From Alphaproteobacteria bacterium (GTDB lineage: Bacteria; Pseudomonadota; Alphaproteobacteria; Thalassobaculales; Thalassobaculaceae), in contig JABMNR010000065.1 of assembly GCA_013203465.1 (NCBI GenBank), forward strand, positions 1 through 36,135: 36,135 bases of DNA. Reading direction: 5' to 3'. Shown one piece after another: positions 1-8,295 of the stretch (positions are counted from its first letter, which is position 1; every line of letters starts with the position of its first letter). The position numbers were made by a program, and so were the translations under genes. Below the pieces are notes generated by a model. That model was given only the letters and a program-made list of their open reading frames with translations, ran no database searches and had not been told where the DNA came from.

Positions 1-980
1 GCAAGACCGTGCTGGTCACCGGCGGCACCGGCTCGTTCGGCAAGCAGTTCATCCGCACCGCACTGGACCGGTTCACGACCCGGCGCTGCATCGTGTTCTC
101 GCGCGACGAGCTGAAACAGTACGAGATGGCCCAGGCGCTGCCGGCCGAACAGCATGCCGAACTGCGCTATTTCATCGGCGACGTGCGCGATGTCGACCGG
201 CTGGAAATGGCGATGCGCGGGGTCGACTACGTGGTGCACGCCGCCGCCCTGAAACACGTGCCGACCGCCGAGTACAACCCGTTCGAATGCGTCATGACCA
301 ACGTCAACGGCGCCGAGAACGTGGTCAAGGCGGCGATCCGCAGCGGGGTGAAGCGGGTGATCGCGCTCTCCACCGACAAGGCGGCCAACCCGATCAATCT
401 GTACGGCGCCACCAAGCTGGCCTCGGACAAGATCTTCATCGCCGCCAACAATCTGTCGGGCGCCGGCGGCTGCGCGTTCTCGGTGGTGCGCTACGGCAAC
501 GTCATCGGCTCGCGCGGCAGCGTCATCCCGTTCTTCAAGCAGTTGGTGGCCGAGAACAAGGACCACCTGCCGATCACCGATCCGCGCATGACCCGGTTCT
601 GGATCACCCTGCAGCAGGGGGTGAATTTCGTGCTGTCCAGCCTGGGGATGATGCACGGCGGCGAGATCTTCGTGCCGAAGATCCCGTCGATGACCATGGT
701 CGACGTCGCCGCCTGCCTCGGCCCCGGCCTGCCGCACAAGGTGGTCGGCATCCGGCCGGGCGAGAAGCTGCACGAGGTCATGGTGCCGGAGGACGACAGC
801 CGCACCACGGTCGAGATCGACGACCGCTACATCGTGCTGCCGGCGTTCTCGGCCGGACCGAGCAAGGCATGGTTGGCCAGCGGCGCCAAACCGGTGGCGG
901 ATGATTTCCGCTACGCCAGCGACAGCAACGACGAATGGCTGCCGCCGGACGAGCTGGCCCGCTTGGTGGCCGATCTCTGA
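1..980 (+). CDS. pseB: UDP-N-acetylglucosamine 4,6-dehydratase (inverting), PseB type; 5' end cut by window edge
   Basis: Extended short-chain dehydrogenase/reductase. The PseB family removes C6 oxygen and inverts C5 of UDP-GlcNAc, the first step of CMP-pseudaminic acid synthesis used for flagellin or surface glycans. Visible: the Rossmann NAD(P) loop GGTGSFG at the very start, the catalytic stretch STDKA followed by YGATK (Thr-Asp-Lys and Tyr-x3-Lys), and the family signature MTRFWITL. The frame is open to the first base and reads Lys-Thr before the GTG at position 9. In relatives a few residues precede this point, so the true start lies just outside the window and GTG 9 is not a start. About 325 residues are seen, close to the normal family length. 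Other pse genes, if any, would be upstream. The inverting PseB assignment is favoured over CapD-like retaining enzymes by overall similarity remembered from Campylobacter PseB. Confidence 0.9.
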   Translation, partial: KTVLVTGGTGSFGKQFIRTALDRFTTRRCIVFSRDELKQYEMAQALPAEQHAELRYFIGDVRDVDRLEMAMRGVDYVVHAAALKHVPTAEYNPFECVMTNVNGAENVVKAAIRSGVKRVIALSTDKAANPINLYGATKLASDKIFIAANNLSGAGGCAFSVVRYGNVIGSRGSVIPFFKQLVAENKDHLPITDPRMTRFWITLQQGVNFVLSSLGMMHGGEIFVPKIPSMTMVDVAACLGPGLPHKVVGIRPGEKLHEVMVPEDDSRTTVEIDDRYIVLPAFSAGPSKAWLASGAKPVADDFRYASDSNDEWLPPDELARLVADL

Positions 981-1063
981 GCCGACCCCGCCTCCTCGGC
1001 TCTCTTTCCGCACCTCCGGCTCAGGGTCGGGGATGCGGGAATCAGCGGTCGATAGCCAAGCCC

Positions 1064-1261
1064 TTAACCGCCGTCGTCGCGTTTGGTCCAGCCGATCACC
1101 GCCACCGCCGGCGGAATCCACAGCAATCCGGCCGCCAGATAATACAGCGCCTCGACCAGCCCATTGTCGGGCAGCCCGTCGGCAAGCGTGACCGCCGCCG
1201 CCGCGTACCCGATCAAGCCGGCCAGCAGAATCAATCCGCCTATGGGAGTGCGCCACCGCAT
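1064..1261 (-). CDS. DUF2842-like small membrane protein
   Basis: A 65-residue protein with two hydrophobic segments (roughly residues 5-25 and 36-56) joined by a short polar loop, and a charged tail ending in KRDD. Size, two-helix layout and the leucine/tyrosine-rich second helix fit the alphaproteobacterial DUF2842 family, whose function is unknown. I chose the ATG at 1261 (MRWRTPIG). An in-frame ATG at 1321 would add a 20-residue proline/glycine-rich stretch that the family does not usually have. It points towards pseB and ends 83 bases after that gene's stop. The family call rests on recalled pattern only. Confidence 0.6.
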   Translation of the reverse strand: MRWRTPIGGLILLAGLIGYAAAAVTLADGLPDNGLVEALYYLAAGLLWIPPAVAVIGWTKRDDGG

Positions 1262-1359
1262 GGCCCGGACATACGGCGGTTTGCCGATCCCCGGCAAGGG
1301 GGGTTGCGGGACCGGCCCCATGCACCCTATATGCGCGGCAGTCCCACCGAAGGTCCACG

Positions 1360-1617
1360 ATGAACGAACGCGCCCCCCGCGAGGAAGCCATCGGCTACAT
1401 CACCTACGACGGTGACCGGCTGTCGATCATCAATATTTCCGACACCGGCGTGCTGATCTCCGACGACCTGAAGCGGCTCGAGGTCGGCGCCAGCTTCTCC
1501 ACCAAGGTGGAGCTGCGGCTGCGCGGCGAGAAGACCAGCTGGATCGCCAACGCCACCGTGGCGCGGGTCGACGGCGCCCGTGTCGGCCTGAAGCTCGACC
1601 CGCCGGAGGCGGACTGA
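1360..1617 (+). CDS. Short PilZ-like domain protein
   Basis: An 85-residue soluble protein made almost entirely of predicted beta strands. It carries NISDTG at about residues 26-31, matching the D/N-x-S-x-x-G half of the PilZ cyclic-di-GMP motif. The N-terminal RxxxR half is weak: only ER and PR lie near residues 3-7, so ligand binding is uncertain. It stands alone between the DUF2842 gene (opposite strand) and the MFS gene. A second and more typical PilZ protein lies at 17930-18271. Likely role, by inference: a cyclic-di-GMP-responsive adaptor or a degenerate, non-binding PilZ fold. Confidence 0.6.
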   Translation: MNERAPREEAIGYITYDGDRLSIINISDTGVLISDDLKRLEVGASFSTKVELRLRGEKTSWIANATVARVDGARVGLKLDPPEAD

Positions 1618-1736
1618 GCCTAGCGGTTCATGTGATCCGTCCAAACCCGTCCTCGGAGTCGTTTGCGGACGGATGATGGCGGGCGGTGTGTGCTAGCGCC
1701 AAGGTCGTCGAAGCCGAACCCGAACCCGAACCCGCC

Positions 1737-3020
1737 ATGCCGCAGACCCCCATGCGTAGCTTCAGCGCCGCCGTCGTCGCCCTGCTGCTCAGCGTCGTGC
1801 TGATGCAGACCGCCAACGGGCTGTTCGGCTCGCTGCTTGGCGTGCGGCTCGGCCAGGACGGCGCCGTCTCTTCCCAGGTCGCGGGACTGGTGATGTCCGG
1901 CTACTTCGTCGGCATGGTGCTCGGCAGTCTGACCTGTGGCCGGATCATCGAGCGGGTCGGCCACGTCCGGGCGTTCGCGGCCTTGATGTCGATCGTCTCG
2001 GCCACCGCCATCGCGCATTCGTTCTATGTCGAGCCGCTGTATTGGTTCGTGTTGCGGACGGTGTTCGGGTTCTGCATGGCCGGCGCCTACATGGTCGCCG
2101 AAAGCTGGCTAAACGGCGCCACCAGCAACGATCAGCGCGGCAGCCTGCTGTCGATCTACATGGTGTTGCAGTACTCGGCGCTCGGCGGCGGGCAGTTCCT
2201 GCTCAACCTGTCGCCGCCGAGCAGCTTCGTGCTGTACGGCTTTGTGTCGATCCTGTTCTCGTTGTCGCTGGTGCCGTTGACCTTGTCGCGGTCGGCCGGG
2301 TCGGGTGCGGTGTCGCCCTCGGCGCTGAGCTTTCGCGAGCTGTATCGCATCTCGCCGCTCGGCGTGATCGGCGGCTTCGCCAGCGGGGTGATCGCCGGGG
2401 CGATCTTCGGCACCGGCTCGGTGTTCGCGATCGCCATCGGCTTCGACGTGTCGGAGGTGGCGATTTTCGTGTCGGCCAGCATCATCGGCGGGTTGATCCT
2501 GCAATGGCCGATCGGCAAGGTCTCCGACGTGTTCGACCGGCGGACGGTGATCACCGTGGCGTTGTTCGTTACCGCGGTGCTGGGCGTGTTGCTGGCGTTG
2601 CTGCCGTTTCCCGGATTCTGGCCGTTCATTGCCCTCGCCACCGCCTATGGCGGCGTCGGCATGAGCCTGTACTCCCTGTCGGTGGCCCACGCCAACGATC
2701 ACATCGACCCGGCCGATCTGGTCCCGGCCAGCGCCGGTTTGCTGTTGGCCTTCGGCATTGGCGCGGTGATCGGGCCGATCGCCTCGACCACGGCGATGGA
2801 CACTCTTGGACACTGGAGCTTCTACGGGTTCGGCGCCTTGGTGTCGGCGCTGGTCGGATGTTTTGCGCTGTGGCGGATGACCCAGCGGGCGGCGGTGCCG
2901 ATGGACGAGCAGGGGCCGTGGGTCGCGGTCTCCCGCACCAGCCCGATGGCATCCGAGATTGATCCGCGCTGGGATCCGGAAGCCGAGGAGGAAGCGGAAC
3001 CGCAGCCGAGTGAGGCATGA
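1737..3020 (+). CDS. MFS transporter, YcaD-like
   Basis: A 427-residue integral membrane protein with about twelve hydrophobic helices. A major-facilitator loop follows helix 2 (GRIIERVGHVRAF) and a second-half loop reads GKVSDVFDRRTV. The Glu-Ser-Trp-Leu-Asn motif in helix 4 (AESWLN) is characteristic of the YcaD/UPF0226-type subgroup. Substrate unknown. The frame extends upstream to a GTG at 1686, but that adds a low-complexity Glu-Pro stretch encoded by a 6-base repeat, so I place the start at ATG 1737. Another ATG at 1752 is possible. The stop overlaps the next gene by four bases (ATGA), which implies translational coupling with the acetyltransferase. Confidence 0.85.
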   Translation: MPQTPMRSFSAAVVALLLSVVLMQTANGLFGSLLGVRLGQDGAVSSQVAGLVMSGYFVGMVLGSLTCGRIIERVGHVRAFAALMSIVSATAIAHSFYVEPLYWFVLRTVFGFCMAGAYMVAESWLNGATSNDQRGSLLSIYMVLQYSALGGGQFLLNLSPPSSFVLYGFVSILFSLSLVPLTLSRSAGSGAVSPSALSFRELYRISPLGVIGGFASGVIAGAIFGTGSVFAIAIGFDVSEVAIFVSASIIGGLILQWPIGKVSDVFDRRTVITVALFVTAVLGVLLALLPFPGFWPFIALATAYGGVGMSLYSLSVAHANDHIDPADLVPASAGLLLAFGIGAVIGPIASTTAMDTLGHWSFYGFGALVSALVGCFALWRMTQRAAVPMDEQGPWVAVSRTSPMASEIDPRWDPEAEEEAEPQPSEA

Positions 3021-3487
3021 CGGAGCCCCGGATCGCCTACCGCCCCGCCACGGCCGGGGATTTCGAGCCCGTGCTCGCCGTTCGCATCCGTGCCTTGCGC
3101 CCGCATCTGGAGCGCGTGGGCCGATTCGACCCGGACCGCGCCCGGCGCTACTTCGCCGACACCTTCGCGCCCGAGCATCTGCGGCTGATTGATGTCGACG
3201 GCGGCTTCGCCGGCTGCGTGTCGTTCCGGCGCGAGGACGGGTGGTTCACGCTGGAGCATTTCTATCTCGACGATGCGTTCCAGGGCCGGGGCATCGGTGG
3301 GCGGATCATGGCCGATCTGATCGCCGAGGCCGAGGGCGCCGGCCTGCCGATCCGCCTCGGTGTGCTCAAGGGTAGCCCGGCCGCCCGGTTCTATGCCCGG
3401 CACGGATTCGTCTGGATGTATGATGAGCCGTTCGACGACTATTACGAACGGCCGGCGGAGAGGGGTCAGGCCGCCTCGGCGCCGTAA
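3017..3487 (+). CDS. GNAT family N-acetyltransferase
   Basis: A 156-residue single-domain GNAT protein. The acetyl-CoA pyrophosphate-binding loop is GRGIGGRIM, following the usual FYLDDAFQ strand. The C-terminal motif ARFYARHGF (Phe-Tyr-x3-Gly-Phe) is the family's motif B. The substrate cannot be predicted. It starts inside the stop codon of the MFS gene (ATGA), so the two form an operon. Its last 22 bases overlap the 3' end of the convergent soeC-like gene (3466-3487). Confidence 0.88.
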   Translation: MTEPRIAYRPATAGDFEPVLAVRIRALRPHLERVGRFDPDRARRYFADTFAPEHLRLIDVDGGFAGCVSFRREDGWFTLEHFYLDDAFQGRGIGGRIMADLIAEAEGAGLPIRLGVLKGSPAARFYARHGFVWMYDEPFDDYYERPAERGQAASAP

Positions 3488-4413
3488 TAGGTCGTCACCA
3501 CATGGGTCGCCTCGGCGAAGAACAGCCAACGTTCGACCACCACGCCGGCCGAGCCGGACAGCGCCGCCAGGAACAGCGGAATCATCGTCCAACCACCGCT
3601 GCCCAACGTCACAAGCGGCAGCAGCGCCAGCGGCACGAGCACACCGAGAAGCCCGGCGATCAGCCGCAGTTTGGCCGCGTGCTTGCGGGCGACGCGGTAG
3701 CCCATCTCGCGCATGACGTAGTTGCGCGAGGTCGACGGTCCTTCCAGCAGCCGCACCCGGCCGAGATCGCCCAGCCCGGTGGCGGTACCCGAGGTTGTCT
3801 TGGCCACGGCCCGGTCGATCGAACGCCAGTAGGCGGTCTTCACCGCCGCCGCGAGCAACCCGGCGATGATGGCAAGGTCGAGGAACAGCTCGGCCTCACC
3901 CCCCAACGTGCTGGTCAGCACGGCCATCCACAGCGCGCCGTTGTACAACCCCAATACCAGATAGACCGGCACCACCATCGGATGGTGCCACTGCCGGATG
4001 GTTGGCAGCGAGGCGTAGATCATGCCGGTGCAGGCGATGGTCGCTACCGCGCCGAGGCTGGCCAGCAGGCCGAACACCCCCCAGACACCGCGGGTTTCAC
4101 CCAAAAACACCCAGCCGACGGCGAACAGCCCGGCCGGGATATAGGTGGCGATGGCGGCCAACCCCTCGCGCGACAGCCAGGACGAACGCCACTGCGACAG
4201 CGCCCGCCACGCCCGCTCCGGGTGGCCGAGGTGGAAGGTCGAGGCCATCAACCCGGCGGTGATCAACCCGAGCGACAGCGCGAAGCCGACCAGCCCAAGC
4301 GCCAGGCTCCCCGGCACCAGGCCGCCGGCGCCGGCGATGCCAAGCAGGAACAACAACCCGTAGCCGGCGCCCGAGGCCGAGGTGAAGAAGATGACGGAAG
4401 CGGCGGGATGCAT
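3466..4413 (-). CDS. soeC: Sulfite dehydrogenase membrane subunit SoeC (DmsC/NrfD-like quinone-binding anchor)
   Basis: A 315-residue polytopic membrane protein of the DmsC type with about eight helices. Family features include STFHLGHPERAWRAL near residues 60-73 and WLSREG after it. DmsC-type anchors hold the molybdenum and iron-sulfur subunits at the inner membrane and pass electrons to or from quinone. It begins 12 bases after the stop of soeB and is the last gene of the soeABC operon. Its 3' end overlaps the convergent GNAT gene by 22 bases. The sulfite specificity comes from the whole operon: SoeA lacks a Tat signal, and sulfite-related genes lie nearby. Without that, 'DMSO reductase-type anchor' would be the safe name. 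Confidence 0.75.
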   Translation of the reverse strand: MHPAASVIFFTSASGAGYGLLFLLGIAGAGGLVPGSLALGLVGFALSLGLITAGLMASTFHLGHPERAWRALSQWRSSWLSREGLAAIATYIPAGLFAVGWVFLGETRGVWGVFGLLASLGAVATIACTGMIYASLPTIRQWHHPMVVPVYLVLGLYNGALWMAVLTSTLGGEAELFLDLAIIAGLLAAAVKTAYWRSIDRAVAKTTSGTATGLGDLGRVRLLEGPSTSRNYVMREMGYRVARKHAAKLRLIAGLLGVLVPLALLPLVTLGSGGWTMIPLFLAALSGSAGVVVERWLFFAEATHVVTTYYGAEAA

Positions 4414-4425
4414 CTCGTCCCTCCG

Positions 4426-5226
4426 TCAGCGTGACAGCATGGCGTCGACCCAGGACAGCAGCTTGCTGCCCCCGGCGCCGGTCGGCACCGCGTCGGCGGC
4501 TTGCGCGGCCAAGGCCTCTAGCCGGGTCGGCGCGCCGGTGGCCCCGGCGGTATCCTTGCGCGGCCGTGGCGGCAGGTATTTGTTCACCGGCTTGTAGCCC
4601 ATCTCCGGCATCAGGTCGTAGCCGCCACGCTCGGCCACCAGCTTGGACACCGCGCTGTCCGCGTCGCCGAGGTCGCCGAAATGCCGCGCGCTCACCGGAC
4701 AGGTCGAGACACAGGCCGGCACCCGGTCGACTTCCTCCAGGTTCTCGTTGTAGATGCGGTCGATGCACATCGTGCATTTCTTCATCACACCGTCTTCGTG
4801 GTCGTATTCCCGCGCGCCATAGGGGCAGGCCCAGGAGCACAGTTTGCAGCCGATGCAGGTGTCCGGGTTGACCAGGACGATGCCGTCCTCCTCGCGCTTA
4901 TAGCTGGCGCCGGTCGGGCAGACGCTGACACAGGCCGGCTCCTCGCAATGCAGGCAGGAGCGCGGGAAGTGGACGGTGCGCGCCTCGGCGCCCTCACCGG
5001 CCTCGTAGGTGTGGATGCGGTTGAACCACACGCCCCAGGCGCCGGTGTCCTCGCCGTCCTCGGCCTCGGCGCCGGAATAGGCGTTCCAGTCGGTCAGCGG
5101 CGCCGAATGCCCGCCGGTATTCCACTCCTTGCAGTTCACCGCGCAGGCGTGGCAGCCGACGCAGATGTCCAGGTCGATGACCAGGCCGAGTTTCTTGGTT
5201 GGCGCCGGGTTGGGCAGGCTGGTCAT
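4426..5226 (-). CDS. soeB: Sulfite dehydrogenase iron-sulfur subunit SoeB (four [4Fe-4S] ferredoxin-like)
   Basis: A 266-residue electron-transfer subunit of the complex iron-sulfur molybdoenzyme family. Four cysteine clusters are visible: CVGCHACAVNC at residues 22-32, then CLHCEEPACVSVC, CIGCKLCSWAC and CTMC with a later CVSTC. Together they supply four [4Fe-4S] centres, as in DmsB/PsrB/SoeB. It would carry electrons between the Mo subunit and the membrane subunit on the cytoplasmic face. Its ATG overlaps the soeA stop by four bases (ATGA), so it is translationally coupled. The C-terminal 50 residues are a basic, proline-rich tail beyond the ferredoxin domain, of unknown role. Confidence 0.82.
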   Translation of the reverse strand: MTSLPNPAPTKKLGLVIDLDICVGCHACAVNCKEWNTGGHSAPLTDWNAYSGAEAEDGEDTGAWGVWFNRIHTYEAGEGAEARTVHFPRSCLHCEEPACVSVCPTGASYKREEDGIVLVNPDTCIGCKLCSWACPYGAREYDHEDGVMKKCTMCIDRIYNENLEEVDRVPACVSTCPVSARHFGDLGDADSAVSKLVAERGGYDLMPEMGYKPVNKYLPPRPRKDTAGATGAPTRLEALAAQAADAVPTGAGGSKLLSWVDAMLSR

Positions 5227-8105
5227 TCCGCCGCCTCCCGGCCGGTGTAGCGCACGGTGGCGGCCGGGGTTTTCGCGCCGGGCGGTGCGAGTATGGGATC
5301 GAGCCGGGGCTCGGCTTCAACCCCAGGTGCGTCGGCCTCGGCCCGTTCGATCCGGACCCGGAGGTCGTACCACGCCGCCTGCCCGGTCACCGGGTCGGCG
5401 TTGGCGTAGCGGTAGCCGTCGCCCTTCTGCGGCAGCAGCTCGGCGATCAGGTGGTTGAGCAGGAATCCCTTGGTCGCCTCGGGCGCCGATGTGTCGAGCC
5501 CCCACGTCCCCTTGCGTTTGCCGACCGCGTTCCAGGTCCACACCGTGTCGGGGTTGGTGCCTTCCATCAGCTTGGCCTGCGCCTTGATGCGGCCGTGGTG
5601 CGAGGTGACGTGGACCCAGTCGCCGTCGGCGATACCCAGGCTTTCGGCCCGGCCACGGTTGATGAAGAGCTTGTTCAACCCGTGGATTTGCCGCAGCCAG
5701 GCGTTCATCGACCCCCACGAATGATACATCGCGGCGGGCCGTTGGGTGACGGCGTGCATCGGGAAGCCATCCGCCTCGACGGCGGTCTCCTCGAACGGCG
5801 GGTACCAGAACGGCAACGGGTCGAAATAGGTCTCGATCCGCTCCCGGTGATGCTCGGGGGGCAGCACCGCGCCGTGGCCACGCGCCGCCAGCCGGAATTT
5901 CTGCAGCGGCTCGCTGTAGATCTGGTGGATGATCGGATCGGCATGGCCGATCAGGCCCAGGGTCACCGCTTTTTCCAGATACGCCTTGTTGGCGTGCTTG
6001 AAATACCGTTCCTCCGGCGCGAATTCGTGGCGCCAGAAGCACTGGTTCTCGACATAGCGGTCGAGCTGGTTGGGGTTCGGCTCGCCCTTGCCCTCCTTCG
6101 TGCCGTCGGCGCCGCGCCATCCGGCGAGCGGGCCGACACCGGGGGCTCGTTCGTGGTTAGCGAGGTAGTCGGGATAGCCGCCAGGGTATTTGGCGCTGCC
6201 GTCCTGGTTGGTCAGGCCGGGCAGGCCGATGCGGTGGCCGATATCGATCAGCACCTCCTGGAACGGCCGCACATCGCGGTCAGGCGCCACCACCGGCTGG
6301 CGGATGGCATCGGCGGCGCCGTCGGCGTCGCAGATCGGCCGGTCGAGCAGCGAGATGCAGTCCCAACGCTCCAGATAGGTGGTGTCCGGCAGCACCAGAT
6401 CGGCATAGGCCACCATCTCGGAGGCGTAGGCATCGGAGTAGATCAGCTTGGGGATTTTGTACTCGCCGGTCTCGGGATCGGTGTCGGTCAGCATGGCGAT
6501 GGTGCCCGACGTGTTCATCGTCGAGTTCCAACTCATGTTGGCCATGTACATGAACAACACGTCGATCGGGTACGGATCGCCGGCCCAGGCGTTGTGAATC
6601 GCCATGTGCATCATGCCGTGGGCGGCGATCGGCGCGTCCCAGGAATAGGCCTTGTCGATGCGTCGCGGCGTGCCGTCCGGCTCGACCAGCAGATCCTCGG
6701 GACCCATCGGAAAGCCGAGCGGCGGGCCGGCCATCGGCGTGCCCGGCATGATCTGATCGGCTCTGCCAACGGGTTTGACCGGCGGCGGCACCGGCTTGGG
6801 GAACGGCGGCTTGTAGCGGAAGCCGCCCGGCGCGTCGATCGAGCCGATCAGGATTTGCAACAGGTGCAGCGCCCGGCAGGTGTGAAAGCCGTTGGAGTGC
6901 GCCGAGATGCCGCGCATGGCGTGCATCGAGACCGGCCGGCCGATCATCGTCTCATGCCGGCGGCCGGCCCAGTCGGTCCAGGGCTGGTCGATCACCACCT
7001 CCTGCTCGAAGGCGGCGTGGGCGATCTCGGCGGCAAGCCGGCGGATGCGGTCGGCGTCGATGCCGCAGCGCTCGGCCACCGCATCGGGGCTGTAGCTGTC
7101 GTCGCTGTAGCGGTCCATCAGCAATTGGAACACCGGCACGGCGATACGGCCGTCGGCCAGGGTATGTTCGCCGACCAGCGCCGGGGTCACCTCGGCCTCC
7201 AGCGCGTTGGCCAGCGCGTTGGCCTTCTTGTCGAAGCACAGCGGCTTGCCGTCGGCGTCGCGGGCGAACAGCCCGTCATCGGCGGCACCTGGATCGCGGA
7301 TCACCAGCCACGGTGCGTTGGTGTAGCGCACCAGGTAGTCGAGATCGACGCGACGCGCCTTGATCAACTCGTGGATCAGCGCCATCACGAACAGGCCGTC
7401 GGTCCCCGGACGAATACCGACCCACTCGTCGGCGATGGCGGAATAGCCGGTCTTCACCGGGTTGACCGAGACGAACTTGGCCCCCCGCCCCTTGATCTTA
7501 CCCAACCCCATCTTGATCGGGTTGCTGTCGTGGTCCTCGGCGACGCCGAACATCACGAAATAGCGGGTGTGATCCCAGTCCGGCTCACCGAACTCCCAGA
7601 ACGACCCACCGATGGTGTACAGCCCGGCGGCCGCCATGTTGACCGAACAGAACCCGCCATGGGCGGCGTGGTTCGGGGTGCCGAACTGGCTGGCCCACCA
7701 GCCGGTCAGCGATTGCGACTGATCGCGGCCGGTGAAGAAGGCGAGCTTGCGCGGATCGCGCTCCCGCACCTCCTTGAGCCAGCCCGCCGCCGTCGACAGC
7801 GCTTCGTCCCACTCGATTTCCTGGAACTCCCCGGAACCGCGCGGGCCGACCCGCTTCAACGGCTTGGTCAGCCGGGCCGGGGAGTAATGTTGCATGATTC
7901 CGGCCGCGCCCTTGGCGCACAGCACGCCCTTGTTCACCGGATGGTTCTTGTTGCCCTCGATGTAACGGATGCGCCCGTCCTTCAGGTGCACTTTGATGCC
8001 GCACCGGCAGGCGCACATGTAGCAGGTGGTATAGGTCACCGCGTCGGAAACGGCGGGCGACGGGTCGACGGTTTCCCGTACGGTCTCGAAGGGATTGGGA
8101 AACAT
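5223..8105 (-). CDS. soeA: Sulfite dehydrogenase (quinone) molybdopterin subunit SoeA
   Basis: A 960-residue Mo-bisMGD oxidoreductase. The N-terminal [4Fe-4S] site is CYMCACRC (Cys28, 31, 35) with Cys63 in VLCAKG. A candidate Mo ligand is Cys153 in GGFCSVNM, as in the PsrA/PhsA/SoeA group, rather than the serine of DmsA. No twin-arginine signal precedes the cluster, so the enzyme should stay in the cytoplasm. This is what separates SoeA, known from Allochromatium vinosum, from exported polysulfide, thiosulfate and DMSO reductases. SoeA takes sulfite to sulfate and passes electrons to quinone. I chose ATG 8105; an upstream TTG at 8147 adds 14 non-conserved residues. The order soeA-soeB-soeC with a 4-base overlap and a 12-base gap marks one transcript. 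A sulfite exporter gene 2.4 kb away supports the substrate, but no assay-level signature can be read from sequence. Confidence 0.78.
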   Translation of the reverse strand: MFPNPFETVRETVDPSPAVSDAVTYTTCYMCACRCGIKVHLKDGRIRYIEGNKNHPVNKGVLCAKGAAGIMQHYSPARLTKPLKRVGPRGSGEFQEIEWDEALSTAAGWLKEVRERDPRKLAFFTGRDQSQSLTGWWASQFGTPNHAAHGGFCSVNMAAAGLYTIGGSFWEFGEPDWDHTRYFVMFGVAEDHDSNPIKMGLGKIKGRGAKFVSVNPVKTGYSAIADEWVGIRPGTDGLFVMALIHELIKARRVDLDYLVRYTNAPWLVIRDPGAADDGLFARDADGKPLCFDKKANALANALEAEVTPALVGEHTLADGRIAVPVFQLLMDRYSDDSYSPDAVAERCGIDADRIRRLAAEIAHAAFEQEVVIDQPWTDWAGRRHETMIGRPVSMHAMRGISAHSNGFHTCRALHLLQILIGSIDAPGGFRYKPPFPKPVPPPVKPVGRADQIMPGTPMAGPPLGFPMGPEDLLVEPDGTPRRIDKAYSWDAPIAAHGMMHMAIHNAWAGDPYPIDVLFMYMANMSWNSTMNTSGTIAMLTDTDPETGEYKIPKLIYSDAYASEMVAYADLVLPDTTYLERWDCISLLDRPICDADGAADAIRQPVVAPDRDVRPFQEVLIDIGHRIGLPGLTNQDGSAKYPGGYPDYLANHERAPGVGPLAGWRGADGTKEGKGEPNPNQLDRYVENQCFWRHEFAPEERYFKHANKAYLEKAVTLGLIGHADPIIHQIYSEPLQKFRLAARGHGAVLPPEHHRERIETYFDPLPFWYPPFEETAVEADGFPMHAVTQRPAAMYHSWGSMNAWLRQIHGLNKLFINRGRAESLGIADGDWVHVTSHHGRIKAQAKLMEGTNPDTVWTWNAVGKRKGTWGLDTSAPEATKGFLLNHLIAELLPQKGDGYRYANADPVTGQAAWYDLRVRIERAEADAPGVEAEPRLDPILAPPGAKTPAATVRYTGREAAE

Positions 8106-8137
8106 CAGCTTGTCCGGGTTTCTGGCGGTGGGAACCG

Positions 8138-8167
8138 AGCATCGCAAGCGGGGGCAGCGGCGGTCAA
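8138..8167 (-). promoter_or_regulatory. Weak candidate promoter for soeABC
   Basis: On the minus strand TTGACC (8162-8167) is followed after 18 bases by GATGCT (8138-8143). The -35 is good and the -10 matches only three of six positions. It would give a leader of about 25 bases before ATG 8105. This 190-base gap between divergent soeA and the oxaloacetate decarboxylase gene has no other obvious promoter and no FNR-type box. Confidence 0.25.
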
Positions 8168-8295
8168 GCGCGGTGCGGGCGGCCGTCGCCGAGCAACGAA
8201 GAATACAGCGTCCCTGGTGTCCGTTCTCCCCGGGCGCCGAAACCGCTAGGCTGCGAGTCGGCCATCACGGACGGTCCAAAATTCAGGAGACGGGT

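Noticed and set aside
1637-1672. Hairpin after the first PilZ gene as an intrinsic terminator
   Set aside because: The arms (CCGTCC-AAAC and GTTT-GC-GGACGG) pair with a bulge and a long loop, and no T-run follows on either strand.
1686-1736. Upstream GTG start of the MFS gene
   Set aside because: It would add a Glu-Pro repeat encoded by a 6-base tandem repeat before the first membrane helix; ATG 1737 gives a normal MFS N-terminus.
3466-8105. Naming the operon DMSO reductase (dmsABC) or polysulfide reductase
   Set aside because: The catalytic subunit lacks a twin-arginine signal and carries a cysteine at the likely Mo-ligand position; the DmsC-type anchor and nearby sulfite genes fit SoeABC better. 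The choice is still not proven.
5199-8249. A 1016-codon open frame on the plus strand, opposite soeA
   Set aside because: Composition effect in GC-rich DNA: its protein is repetitive in Arg, Val, Gly, His and Asp and matches no family, while the minus strand encodes a complete molybdoenzyme with all motifs.
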